A stretch of 64,000 nucleotides of DNA from the NCBI GenBank assembly GCA_964057225.1, contig OZ059896.1, forward strand, positions 10,168,001-10,232,000, given 5' to 3'. Shown in pieces: positions 46,662 to 58,600 of this stretch (position 1 is its first letter; each line of letters opens with the position of its first letter). The notes beneath the pieces are model-generated. The model saw only the letters and a list, made by a program, of their open reading frames with translations. It made no database searches and was not told the origin of the DNA. A program made the position numbers and the translations under genes. This stretch comes from Auanema rhodensis. Taxonomy: Eukaryota > Nematoda > Chromadorea > Rhabditida > Rhabditidae.

Positions 46662-49357
46662 TTAATTTGCCTTCTGAGCAGCTTCAACTCCAACACGGTA
46701 TTGTAAAACTCCCTTGCTTTTGTGAATGAGATAATCCAAGTTGAGGTTGTATTTGAAATATTTGATCAAGAAATCATAGTTTGTCTCGTATTTATATGCA
46801 TATGGAGTATTCTTTAAGGGTTCAAGAACCTGAAGTAAAAATATTTTTCAATTTGAATACATTTTAAACAATGTATTTACCTTTTTGATACTCTCTCTAG
46901 CCTTCAAGAGGTTATAGTGAGGAATTTTGGTGAAGAAGAAGTGATGAGCAACATGGCCATCAGTAATATGATGCATGATGGTGTCAAGACCGAAACCCCA
47001 ATATCTGTCAATAGTTTGGGTCTGTCCACGAACAAAGGACCATTCATCATTCTCATAGACCTTGAAACAAATTTGTTAATTAGAATTCAACATCATTGAA
47101 ACCTCAATTTGATCGTTTTGATGTTGGAGATAAGTAATCATAACCATGAACAATCCTTGGAAAAGGAGAGGAATGTAATAGTACTTGACCCAGTTGTACA
47201 CAGAATATCCAGCAAATACAAAAGCAATGTAAGCACAGATACCACAGCAAACTCCAGAGACGACGCATTTAATGCGGTCAGTGTTGTTATTGAAAAGCTT
47301 AGACCAGGGCCAGAAGTGAGATCCGTCAGGTAATCCAACAACGGTGTAAATTGGATTCCATCTAAATAAAAACAATATTATACAATATTTAATTTAAAAT
47401 CAAATGACTATGAAGCAAAATTCAGATATGAACATTCCTGTATAACCATATTTTAATAATTTTCTATTTCCCCTTTCATTATTCTCTCGGAAATATTAAA
47501 ACACAACGCAATACTGGTCTTCTATAAGTAGCACTCTTATCTATCAATCATACAGCCTATTGTTCCTTTGTAACAAAACTGTCCGTACATTGTTCCCCTT
47601 ATCAGTTTATCCCCCCTTTACCACTAAAACAGAACCATAATGAAGGAAGAATATCAGCTGCGATAAGACTTTTAAAAAAAACGAAATATATCAAAAGACA
47701 CGTATAACTGATAAACTAAGAACAACATACCTCAACCATCCGGACAAAGGGAAGGCAGCGAAATACTTTTCAATTGTAGTTCTAGCGTCAAAATCTTCTT
47801 TTGTTACCCATGGATGTCCCATATCCTTGGTTAAATGAGAAGTATACTAAAATTAATCTTTTTTTAAATCGCTATAGAATATAGTTTTACCTGGTGATGT
47901 TGACGATGACTTCTCTGCCATGGCCAATATGGAGCGAGGATAGGAGCATGAGCAATATGTCCACAAAGATCATTCAACCATTCATATTCGGAGAAAGATC
48001 CATGTCCGCAATCATGCCCAACAATGAAGAGAGCGCTACCAACAACTCCAAAGACCCAATACCTTAAATAATTAAAAGATAATATTAATATATCAACATC
48101 TATGATATTTATTAAAATAGAAAAGAAAAGTTTTCAATTTTAAATCTAAAATTACCAAGCGAAAAGTCCCAAGAATCCAGTATATTTTTCAATTGTTGGA
48201 AGGCATAAATACATCACAGCCAAAATAGCCAAATCCTTAAAACAAAATGTTTAATACATTGGTCTATTTTTATTTTTTAAACCTGAATTAAATATCTTAT
48301 TGACTTCAATGCATCCTTTTCAAAGCATTCAGCTGGAATAGCCTTACGAATCTCATCAACCGTTGGTAGCTTTGGTACCTCCTGTAAAAATTACTCGCTT
48401 ATTTAATCAGTTATTTAATATAACAATCATATATATCTACCCAAAAGATATTTTCATTTATACAAACTTAGAAAAGTAGGGTCATAATATTATTCTATTT
48501 TTTCTTCTTTGTTAATGAATGGTTGTTTGCAAGCAAAGATTGTAAAATTCTAAATGAAAATTTGTTATTTTCTAAAGAATACAACTTTGAAATCAGGTTC
48601 ATACGGTGAAAGGTAGGATTACCAAGTTTTAAAGCATTCTTACCGCTTTGTTTTAAGAATACTAAAAATCTTTTTGATGTTGTTTTGTATACAACTAGCT
48701 TTGAACAGTTCATTGCGTACGAAACTACATTCCTGAACGATGAGTGAAAGGTTGGTATGAGAATGCAAGTTTTCACTGAACATTCTGTAAATAGGCATGA
48801 GCACAATAACCAGCCGATAAACAGTTAAAATAGAAAAGAGTTGATTGATTTAAAGAAACCTTTTCTTTTCGAAGAAAAAATAGAATAACAGAAACCCTTT
48901 ACGACATAACTTCAAAAATTAAACCATTTTAGGAGGGACAGAACTGCTTTTTTTTCATTATGTCCAAAGTATTCTCCCTATTTCCTCAAAATAACTATTT
49001 TGTAAAAATGGTCGTATTGCAATAATATGCTTCAAACATATCGAGCAAATATTCCACCTCAAAAAACGAATGAAAGAACTGATCCGATGTTGACGCAGAA
49101 ATGGCGCGATCAGTTGAATTTGCTGTGTGTACTTCAATGGCGAAAGAAGCGAAATGAACAGTACGGAAGAGAAATTTAAGAACGAGTCCGTCAACTTCGT
49201 GTAAACTTCGAAATGGTTGATAAAGAGCAAGTTAAATTTAAACAGTTTTGGGCACATATAAAAAAAAGAAACTACTAAGTTTACTACCCATGATAAAACT
49301 TACAGCTCTCTGAAGAGATTGGCCCTTTTTATGGTTCATTTTAGTAGCCACAGTCAT
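46662..49357 (-). CDS. fat-2: delta-12 fatty acid desaturase, FAT-2-like
   Basis: Eight exons (5' to 3'): 49304-49357, 48283-48381, 48156-48235, 47891-48062, 47731-47846, 47103-47361, 46881-47060, 46662-46829 (1128 nt, 375 aa, about the length of C. elegans FAT-2). Membrane-bound ER desaturase that inserts the delta-12 double bond (oleate to linoleate), the entry step to nematode polyunsaturated fatty acids. All three iron-binding His boxes are present: HDCGH, HRQHH and HVAHH. Other family blocks are [30 protein letters not shown] and [11 protein letters not shown]-terminus MTVATKMN matches the family's usual start. Intron 1 is 922 bp; the rest are short. FAT-2 identity over the FAT-1 omega-3 paralogue rests on overall similarity and is well supported. 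Confidence 0.95.
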
Positions 49358-49544
49358 CTTCTAAAATGGAATATACATGCAACATCTATTTAACATGGAA
49401 ACTTGAAAAATTAATATTCATTATATAAAGTAGAAATGATTGAGCGTCTAACTCAAAATGATTTATGCAATGATTATATAAAAATCATTTATCTTTGTTA
49501 TATAGAAGGATTATAAATTTTTACAAACATCGAAGGTAAAATAA

Positions 49545-49750
49545 AAGAAGAGACTGCTCTCACTGGAGTACACGGCTGCGACGAATGTCTAGATCCTATC
49601 ACTCGCTTTAGGACCGCGATGTGGGCAGAACGAGAACTTTGCCCTGCACAGATCACGCCATTTTCTCTTCGTACGATGTAGGCGCGGATGGGAGGACAAA
49701 CGCTCTGGTACATTGTGCCTATTTTAAGCCGAACAAGCGATTTCAACTAC
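49545..49750. other. GC-rich island between desaturase and pyrophosphatase genes
   Basis: About 200 bp of clearly higher GC with several CG dinucleotides, 190-390 bp upstream of the fat-2-like start and after the pyrophosphatase 3' end. An 82-codon open frame crosses it on the minus strand but has no recognised domain. It may be the desaturase promoter or a small non-coding RNA gene. Confidence 0.35.
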
Positions 49751-49955
49751 ACAACGTATCATATCGAGCAAATTTTTTTTATTATAAACTGAAGTAACCA
49801 ACAACTTATCGTGCACTCAACATTCCGAATAATATTAAAAACAATTTCAACCGAAATTAAAATATCTACCAGTTTAAAAATGAACAACTGAGAACTTATA
49901 CAATAACGGTTATGATATTATTTTTAATAAAATCTTAAATCTTAGCAACGCCTAG

Positions 49956-51658
49956 TCAGGCGATGAAATGCCATTTATCGACGTCGGTAGGGAGTTCCGA
50001 GGCGGCAGCAAAAGCAGCAGCAGAGTTAACGACTCCATCAGCAGCTTCGTTAGTTATGAGATGAGAAGCTCCTTCAACACGGCATTCCCTTAAATATATA
50101 AGTTACTTAAGAAAACAAAAACAATCTAACGTGTTCAATTTTGGAGAGGCTTCCTTGATAAGGGTCTTCCAGAAACCGTTGGTTTCATCAATAACCTTTT
50201 GGGCAAAAGCAGCATCTTTGTATTCTCCGTTGAAAGCAAACTCGTTGGCAGGCTTTCCAGCGGGGATTTTGTAAATGCGGAACCATTCAACTGTGGCTTT
50301 CAAGAGTCCTGGGAAATGTTTCTCAACATCGTTGATATCGTTAATTTGGTTAGCAACTGGGTCATTAACATCAATAGCAACAAGCTTCCAATCAGTTTCG
50401 CCTTCATCAATCAAAGCGAGAGTTCCAACAACTTTAACCTTGAAAATAAGAAGAAATTACGAAGAAATAATTAATTTATATTACTTGCACAACAGCTCCA
50501 CGCTTTTGAACTTTAGATCCAATCTCAACAACATCAATTGGGTCATTATCTCCTTTAGCTCCAGTTTCGGGAACAATGTGGTTAGGATCTTCCCAAGTCT
50601 AATAAACAATAATACTATACTATAAGGAAGAGACAACACCTGAGGAAGAGCTCCATAGTTCCAAATATATCCCTTATGAGGGAAAATATTATGAACGAAA
50701 CGAGGAACTCCTTTCTTCTCGTCCTGCTTGATAGGACTAAGAGGTTCTTTAGTAGCCATCTAAGATAGGAAATATTCAATTTTTTTTGAAATTTACAACT
50801 ACCTCCATTTTGGCATTAGTCCAGCGAGGAATTTCGACAATCATATTAAATATTTTCTTACTTTCATCGGCATATAGGGGAATATCGTGCCATGGAGAAA
50901 CAATGCCGTTAGGGCCCTCTGTTAAAATCATTAAGTTCAGATTTAGCATTATATACACTCACTAATAAATACACGGTAATCAAGAGAATAGAGAGATCCA
51001 CGCTCAACTGTTTCATATTTCACTGGTTCAGCGGACATTTTGTTGCTTGTGTGAATACTAGCAGCGGCTACCACAGATTTCGGTTCAGACCTTGAAATGA
51101 AATGTGTATTAAGAACAAATATGTATATTTAAAAATTTGATAAAAACTAAAATTTAAAATGTTAAAGGGAAATTGTAATAGTTAATTATGAGTGGAAAAA
51201 GCTCATAAGAGCAAATTTTTGAAGTATTAGTAGAGCACCAAAAATTCCATTTTTGAGCAAGCCCACAAAACAACCACATTAGATGTGCACAACTTGGAAT
51301 ACCGTCAGTTTCCGACCAATCGTTAGCTCAATTAAATCCAGAATGAGATGAGATAAGCGCGCAAAGAGCATTAAGATAGATTTATAGGGAAGCGGGAAAC
51401 TAAAAAAAATCCTCGGGGAAGTGGCATATGCTCGGGAAGGAAATTACTAATGGCTGATCTGTTGATCCTACATTCATTAGATCAAGGATTGAATGCTAAC
51501 CTTTGTTGTGAGGCACTCTTCTGAGATCGAAACATATTTGATACTGAACCTATGGAAGTTGAGGCACGATTGACTGCGAATGTTCGAAATGACTGGCTAA
51601 CGGAAGACTGGGAAGAAGCCGCACACCCCATAAAGAATGCTACCCGTGATGTCAACAT
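49956..51658 (-). CDS. pyp-1: soluble (family I) inorganic pyrophosphatase
   Basis: Seven exons (5' to 3'): 51501-51658, 50963-51090, 50803-50918, 50640-50759, 50485-50598, 50131-50438, 49956-50088 (1077 nt, 358 aa). Hydrolyses pyrophosphate released by biosynthetic reactions, using Mg ions. The family signature [11 protein letters not shown] is present, as are [43 protein letters not shown] and the [17 protein letters not shown] block. Exon 1 plus the start of exon 2 (about 70 residues) is rich in Ser/Arg/Ala without acidic residues, like a mitochondrial presequence. An in-frame ATG in exon 2 ([18 protein letters not shown]), close after a TTTCAAG acceptor, would give the ordinary cytosolic form. 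Confidence 0.93.
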
Positions 51659-51727
51659 CTGGATGTCCAAAAAGATTATCTTCAAAGCGAAAACATTTCC
51701 ATAGCAACCATTTCACAAAATGTATTA

Positions 51728-51761
<34 letters not shown>

Positions 51762-52137
51762 TTTTAAATAGCTCACACATATAAAATTTTTTAGATATTA
51801 AAGAATAATACCTTGAGATTATAGATAAATATAAAAGTGACACACAGAATAGAAAAATCATACAGGCAGCTCGGAATTGTTGAAATAATGTTAGCCCATT
51901 ACGCCGCTGATCGGAAACCCGCATAACATAGAACGCAAACTAACGAACTGCGACCAACCGTATTGATAACAACATACTCTCAAATACTTCATATCTATGC
52001 ACAACAATAATTATAAAAATGAAGTTTTATATATTCAATATTTTTAGAATCTTTGAAAGAATTCAAATTAATGACATAGAAAGGGGAATGGTCTCGTAGC
52101 GAATACTTAATAAGAGAAGATCTAGAACATTCATCAG

Positions 52138-52498
52138 ATGAATTATTTCACGTTGGATAAAATACGCAATCAAACCGTATTTTATACTCAATTGGAAAAA
52201 ATATTGCCAGAAAATTGAATAATATTAGGAATATATTACGAAAGATAAATAGTGCCGTGACACGTATGTGAACTATATCATACAGGCCTTCGAACAAAGC
52301 TACCCAAATTACACTTCACGCCCCGAGTTTATCAGTACAGAAAAAACGATATTCAAGATAGTAGCTAAGTATCGATTGTCGTGAAGGTCGTCATTACTCT
52401 GCAAGGACTTCCTGCTCGTCCACGAACTGTATTTCGAAGAAAACCTAATGATGAATTGCTTTCGATTAGCAACCGACAGATTAAAACAGTTGGAGTAG
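52138..52498 (+). CDS. small gene, possibly FMC1-like (LYR-type) mitochondrial assembly factor
   Basis: Three-exon model: 52138-52176, 52253-52360, 52406-52498 (240 nt, 79 aa), with 45-76 bp introns and phase-0 junctions. The middle exon contains RDTYVNYIIQAFEQSYPNYT and the last FLLVHELYFEENLMMN then RLATDRLKQLE. The order RDT-x2-Y...AF...HEL-x-F is like FMC1 (ATP synthase assembly factor) proteins. It lies in the gap between two minus-strand genes. Alternative frames and an alternative first exon (EWSRSEYLIREDLEHSSDEL, about 52085-52152) are also open, so both the N-terminus and the identification are uncertain. Confidence 0.35.
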
Positions 52499-52684
52499 AA
52501 TTTAATCATTTTAATACTCCGGAAGATAATGAACAATCTCTTTAGAAAACTAATATTTTTTGAAATATACAATAACAACAAATTTCCATATTATATTGAA
52601 GGAAAGGTTACCCGTGTGCAGTTGAGAAACTATTTGAAATTTAAGAAAGTTATAAAATCTCTGGAAAACATTGAACATCGAAAA

Positions 52685-55600
52685 CTATATGATATGACAA
52701 GTAAAGGTTTGTGCGAATTCAATATACATATCTATAACTGGAGCCAGTACATTTAGGTGATTAATATCAGACTCCTCTTTAAGAGCATTTCTAATGGAGC
52801 GAATCTGAAATAATGTTGTTGACAAGGTATTATCCATTTGATTTGCTTACATCCTCTAAAGTTCGAGAAACAATGTCAAGACTTCGTCTGTAGAACAGGG
52901 AGTCCCTTTCCAGTAAACTATATCCAACAATACATTGGAAGAACATCATCTTGCTGCATATCTCATGGATTTTAAAAGTTGAAAGATTCCTTCCCTTAGA
53001 GGTGGTTGTTTCAGCAAATAGAACGTCTAGAGCAAATGTATAAAAAACAAAAAAAAACTATGCTTACTTGTGTCCGGCACAGAAAAAGCTTCAGAGAGAT
53101 CATTAATAACAGATTCAAAGTAAAAACAGAATTCAGATCGATATCGTTCTGCGGCTTCCTTAGGCAAATTAGAGCTAGTACATGAAATTGCTAGAATCTT
53201 GTAAGACTCCAGAAGTTCAGGTGATATCTAAAATTTATCATTAAGAGCAAACAATATATTATACATACAATTATCTGGCCGTTACTGTCCATCATGAATG
53301 AAGTTTCAGTGCTAAGACACTTCTCTATATTCATTTTCTCGTCCTCAACGGTTTCCATAATAAAACTTGAAACCTGGAAAATAATAAATTAGATAATATG
53401 TACGTTGTATCATCACTTCAGTAGGTATAAACGGAACTTCTTCTTCTTCTTGAAATCTGGAATTCCAAGCCCAAGTTATTATATCCCTTTCATATTTCTA
53501 AAAAAAAACTAATAGTTATAAAATTATTATCTTTTAACGACTTCCACAAGGCAAGCTACAAGCTTTTGAACTAAGCGATCCTCTTTTAAAAACTCAAGAA
53601 GTCGCCAGGAATTTCCTAGTAGCCAAAAAATCAAAGCTTGCGGTATACATGCCTGAAAAAAAAACATTTATTTGAATGATATACTAGTTCCACAACTTTG
53701 TGATTCCAAAAAATGGTATTTAAGAACGCTTTCACCAAAACCGACCTCTCCTCTTCGGAAGCTCTTAAATCTTCATCAACATATGTACACTGCAAATTTG
53801 AATAAAGCATTTGAAATTTAAAAATAATTTACTTCGAATACTAAAGCATGTGAGAGAAGCCTCGTATAAGCTGCACATTGATTGGGATGAATGGTTTCTT
53901 GCATACACACTTTTCGGATAAGAGACCTTAAGAAACAATGTAAATTGTTTAAATCGGAAAAAAACCAACTTGATAAAGGATAAGAATATATTACCGTTGG
54001 CAAGAACATACGCCAACTCTAATACATGCTCTTCCTAAAAATAAAATATTATGTTTTTCCAAAACCATTCGGTATACTTCTTTATTGCGAATATCTTTAA
54101 TAAGCTGTTCTTGAAATGACAATTTCACCTGATGAAAGAGGTCAACATTTTTCATATTGTATACCACCTAAAATTAAAAGTACAGTATATGATTAAATGT
54201 GGTTAGAATACTTCAACTAAAACATCCCCTAAATCATCAACAGATAACTTTCGAATACTTTCCAGTTGTTCTTCAGAAAGAAATGTTTCCACAACTGAAT
54301 TGACTGCATTGTCCTTAGTAGTCTTCATATTTATCAAGTGAAGACCAGCATTTAAGAAAGCAGACTTAATTAGAACGACAACCATTGTAAATTTACAAGT
54401 ATTTAAAAAAAACCTTTCCAATCTCCCGTTCATCCAAGATATTTGAAGGTTCATGCTCAGATTTAGATTTACGTCCTCGTTTAATCGGTAGAGCAACAGG
54501 TGCTGAGGTTATGACAGCTCGTTTCCGCTAAAATTCAGTGTTTTAAAAGTAACATGAATAGTTAACATACTCCTCTCCGAGAGAGATCAGAAGATCCAGC
54601 GTCAGACTTGAACAAAACATTACTTCTAGTGGTCACAGACCTAATTCCAGAGGTAGATTCATCTTTTGTACTGGGTTTGACTTTCGCAACATTAGGAATA
54701 ACTGGTTTTGTTCTAGAACTTCTCATTAGACGTCCTCCACGACCGAGCGATTGTGTAAACTTATTCAGCATACTAATATCACAGAACTTCGATGGGCGAG
54801 CAGTTGGTTTTCTACTTTGTTTCTTATAATCTGTATCTTTTCTGAGATCATCGTCGTCATCTTCTGTCTTAGCGCAATCGATATTTTTATGATCACTAGG
54901 CCCTTCCTCGGAAACATGCTCATGTGCATTGTCCTTTGTTTTGGGCGCTGGCTTAACGGGAGCACTTTCTGTTTTGGCAATTGGTACAGTAATGACGGTT
55001 CCAGTCTCACTAGTCTTTGGTTTAACTCTTTGAGGAAACTTTCTTCTTTCCACTACAGGAGTGTGAAGTCCTTTATCAGTGGTTTTAGAGGCTGTAGGGT
55101 CAGTCTTAGTATTTGCGGCCAAAGTCGAAGCTGGTTTTACAGTATTGGTTCTAGCTGTGGCTGCTGTATGAGTCTTACATATTGTATCAGCTCTTGATAT
55201 TTTATGATTATCCACTTTTTTTGTTGTGCTCGGATCGGCAGTGAGTATTTTAGTAGGTGACGCTATCTCATCTAATGAAAAAAATAAAACAAAATAGGTG
55301 TAATTAGAAACTCACCTTTTATATCAAGAATCAAATTATCCTCTCCTTCAGATTCAGATACCAACAAATTTACAGCATTGGTTTGCACTGATACAATGGG
55401 TTGAGAAGCTTTAGAATTCTCAACTTCCTTTGTAGTACACTCCGAACTGATTTCCGACGGAAGTGGAAGATTTTCTTCAGTTGGTTTGGAGCTGCTTTCA
55501 TTTGTTGTATCCGAGTCAGGAATTGGAGCTTCAATTTGCAATGATTGTGAATCATTATCACTGTCAGTCATTTCCGCAGCAGATGGTTCTTGCACACAGG

Positions 55601-58600
55601 TCACTTCTGAAACCGACTTCTCTGGAACCACACTTGAAACATCAGAGCTAGATTTCTTCTAAAAAAAGAGCATTTTTTTTCAAAAATAGTATGAACATAC
55701 TGAGGCAGTAACCCGAGTTCTTGTATTTTTGCGTAGTCCAGAAAATTGGTCTCCTATCAGGCAATTTTGATAAATATGGAAAAAATATTAATCAATTTAC
55801 CTTCGGCAGGTAGCACAATTGCATTTGAGGGCTCAGGCTTTTTCTTTGGCACAGAAGGGGAGATTGGAACTTCAATTTGTAATGATTGGGAATCATTATC
55901 ACTGTCCGTCATTTCCGCAGCAGATGATTCTTTCACACATGAATCCACAGTTGGTAAACCAGTCACTTCTGAAACCGACTTCTCCGGAACCACACTTGAA
56001 ACATCAGAGTTGGAATTCTTCTAAAAAATACCAATTTTTTTTCAAAAATACTATAAACATACTGAAGCAGTAACACGAGTCCTTGTATTCTTGCGTAGTC
56101 CAGAAAATTCATCTCCTAACATTCAATTTTGATAAAAATAGAAAAAAATTGAACCATTTACCTTCTACAGGTAACACAATTGCATTTGAGGGCTCAGGAT
56201 TTTTCTTTGGTACAGAAGGAGAGATCGGAGCTTCAATTTGCAATAATTGGGAATCATTATCACTGTCAGTCATTTCCACAGCAGATGGTTCTTGCACACA
56301 GGTCGCATCTGAAATCGACTTCTCCGGAACCACACTTGAATCATCAGAGTTAGATTTCTTCTAAAAAAGACCAATTTGTTTTCAAAAATACTATAAACAT
56401 ACTGAGGCAGTAACACGAGTTCTTGTATTTTTGCGTAGTCCAGAAAATTCGTCTCCTAACATTCAATTTTGATAAAAACAGAAAAAAAATTGAACCATTT
56501 ACCTTCTACAGGTAACACAATTGCATTTGAGGGCTCAGGATTTTTCTTGGGCACAGAAGGGGAGATTGGAGCTTCAATTTGTAATGATTGGGAATCATTA
56601 TCACTGTCCGTCATTTCCGCAGCAGATGCTTCTTTCACACATGAATCCACAGTTGGTAAACCAGTCACTTCTGAAACCGACTTCTCTGGGACCACACTTG
56701 AAACATCAGAGCTAGATTTCTTCTAAAAAAGACCATTTTTTTTCAAAAATACTATAAACATACTGAAGCAGTAACACGAGTCCTTGTATTCTTGCGTAGT
56801 CCAGAAAATTCATCTCCTAACATTCAATTTTGATAAAAATAGAAATAAATATTAATCAATTTACCTTCGACAGGTAGCACAATTGCATTTGAGGGCTCAG
56901 GCTTTTTCTTTGGCACAGAAGGGGGTGGCATCTTATCACTATCAATAGTTCCACTAGATTTACCCTATAAAGAAATAATTAAATATGTAATAGAATCTTT
57001 AGATACAAAATGTGATTTAGGCATCGATGTTTTAGCAGCTTTATTAATCTCCATTAACTCCGTGGGCGTTAAAAGCTGAAAGTTCATAGAATATACTCAA
57101 GAATAAGATACTTCTTTACCACAATCGGATGCGCTTTAGAAATAACTTCAACAGTTGACTTTTCTCCTACATTACCTAACTTCAGAGTGCTATGCACACG
57201 TTCAATTTGATTTTTCGATTGCTTCTATAAGCAAAATTTATAAAGAGCAGCAATTTAAAAAACACACTTTATCATCAACCTTTTTAAAACTTTTTTTCGT
57301 CCGAACAATTGATTTATCAACAACTGGTTGTGGCATAACCTCGATAGCAGCTAATGGAACAGTAGATGTAGAGCTCTCAGCAAAATTATCATCGAGATTT
57401 CGACCCGCTTTAGAATTGAGATCTAGTGTTTCGGATGATACAGCATCACTGTAATTGAATAATTAATCACATTTTTCTATTAATAAATACCGCTGTTTAG
57501 GAGGTTCTCGTTCAAAAGAAGGATTTTCAAGTCTTACGAGATTTTCATCCTGAAGTTCAGATTTCTACAATACGAACGTAATCAGAAAGTATATAACAAT
57601 ATTGTTTACCTTCGAAATATCAATTGGTTTGAGACTCATTTCTATATCAGTAGCTGTTTCAGGATCATCAACAAAATCAGAGCTTTTAAATTTAGAACTG
57701 GATATTATGGGCTCTATGGGTGGTTGAAGTTCTCTACCAAACTTGCACATAATCTCTAAAGCTCTCTTTGCACCTTCCGCCCATTTAGAACTATAAGAGA
57801 TAATTTATTTTCTCATCTCTTAAAATATCTTACGTAGTTACAGGAGGTAAAGGTTTCTTAATTATTTCAACCTTTTCCTTTCTCGGAACTGCGCTTGGAG
57901 GTTTGTCCATGATTTCCAACTTAAAATTTCAAATTTTATAAGACATAAACACAAGAAAAATATAACCTTTCGAACACTTTTGATATCAGGAGATGCTTCC
58001 ACTTGCTCAACAGAACTTTTTCGCTAGAAATTTTACTTTTAATTATATTAATATAATAAATTCAGTATACTACGATAACAGGATTGGTTGAGTCTTTATT
58101 CTCCGGAGAATCGCTATTATTCGTGGGATTAGTTTTGCTCACTGCAATGGAGCTTGAAACCACTTGAGCTTCCAAGTTTGTCGAAGGAATTACTGAATCC
58201 GCAGTTGTCTCTTCAATTATAATAAATCATATATAACTTCAAGAAAAATACAGTTACCTTCAATAAGAACATTTGAATTCTCCAAAACATCATCACCCAA
58301 TACACTATCCGCATCAGAGATGCTCATATTCAAGTCATCCGCTAAAGTGTTTAACTTGGTTTCTTTTTCTATTAGAGCCTAAATACCACATTATCACAGA
58401 AAATAATATGTAAAAAAATGAACTTTTTCTAACACTCTTGTGAGAGCATCAACATTGCAAGTCGAGGTGGATGGTATAGAAGAAACCATAAGTTCACTTT
58501 TTAAATTGGTGATTTTCCTGAGATCATTATTTGGAGGAATTGGAGTAGGTATAGAAATGGGCTCGGGGAATTTTATGAAGAACTTTTTTTCATCGGCTGA

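Noticed and set aside
51482-51685. Start of the pyrophosphatase nine codons upstream of 51658
   Set aside because: The codon at 51685 is TTG, not ATG; the first real ATG in frame is at 51658.
54751-55197. 148-codon plus-strand frame with hydrophobic Cys-rich product
   Set aside because: Antisense shadow of a 701-nt exon of the large minus-strand gene.
55746-56726. Repeated plus-strand frames of 84-93 codons
   Set aside because: Antisense shadows of the tandem module exons; the minus-strand frame is the one with matching splice phases.
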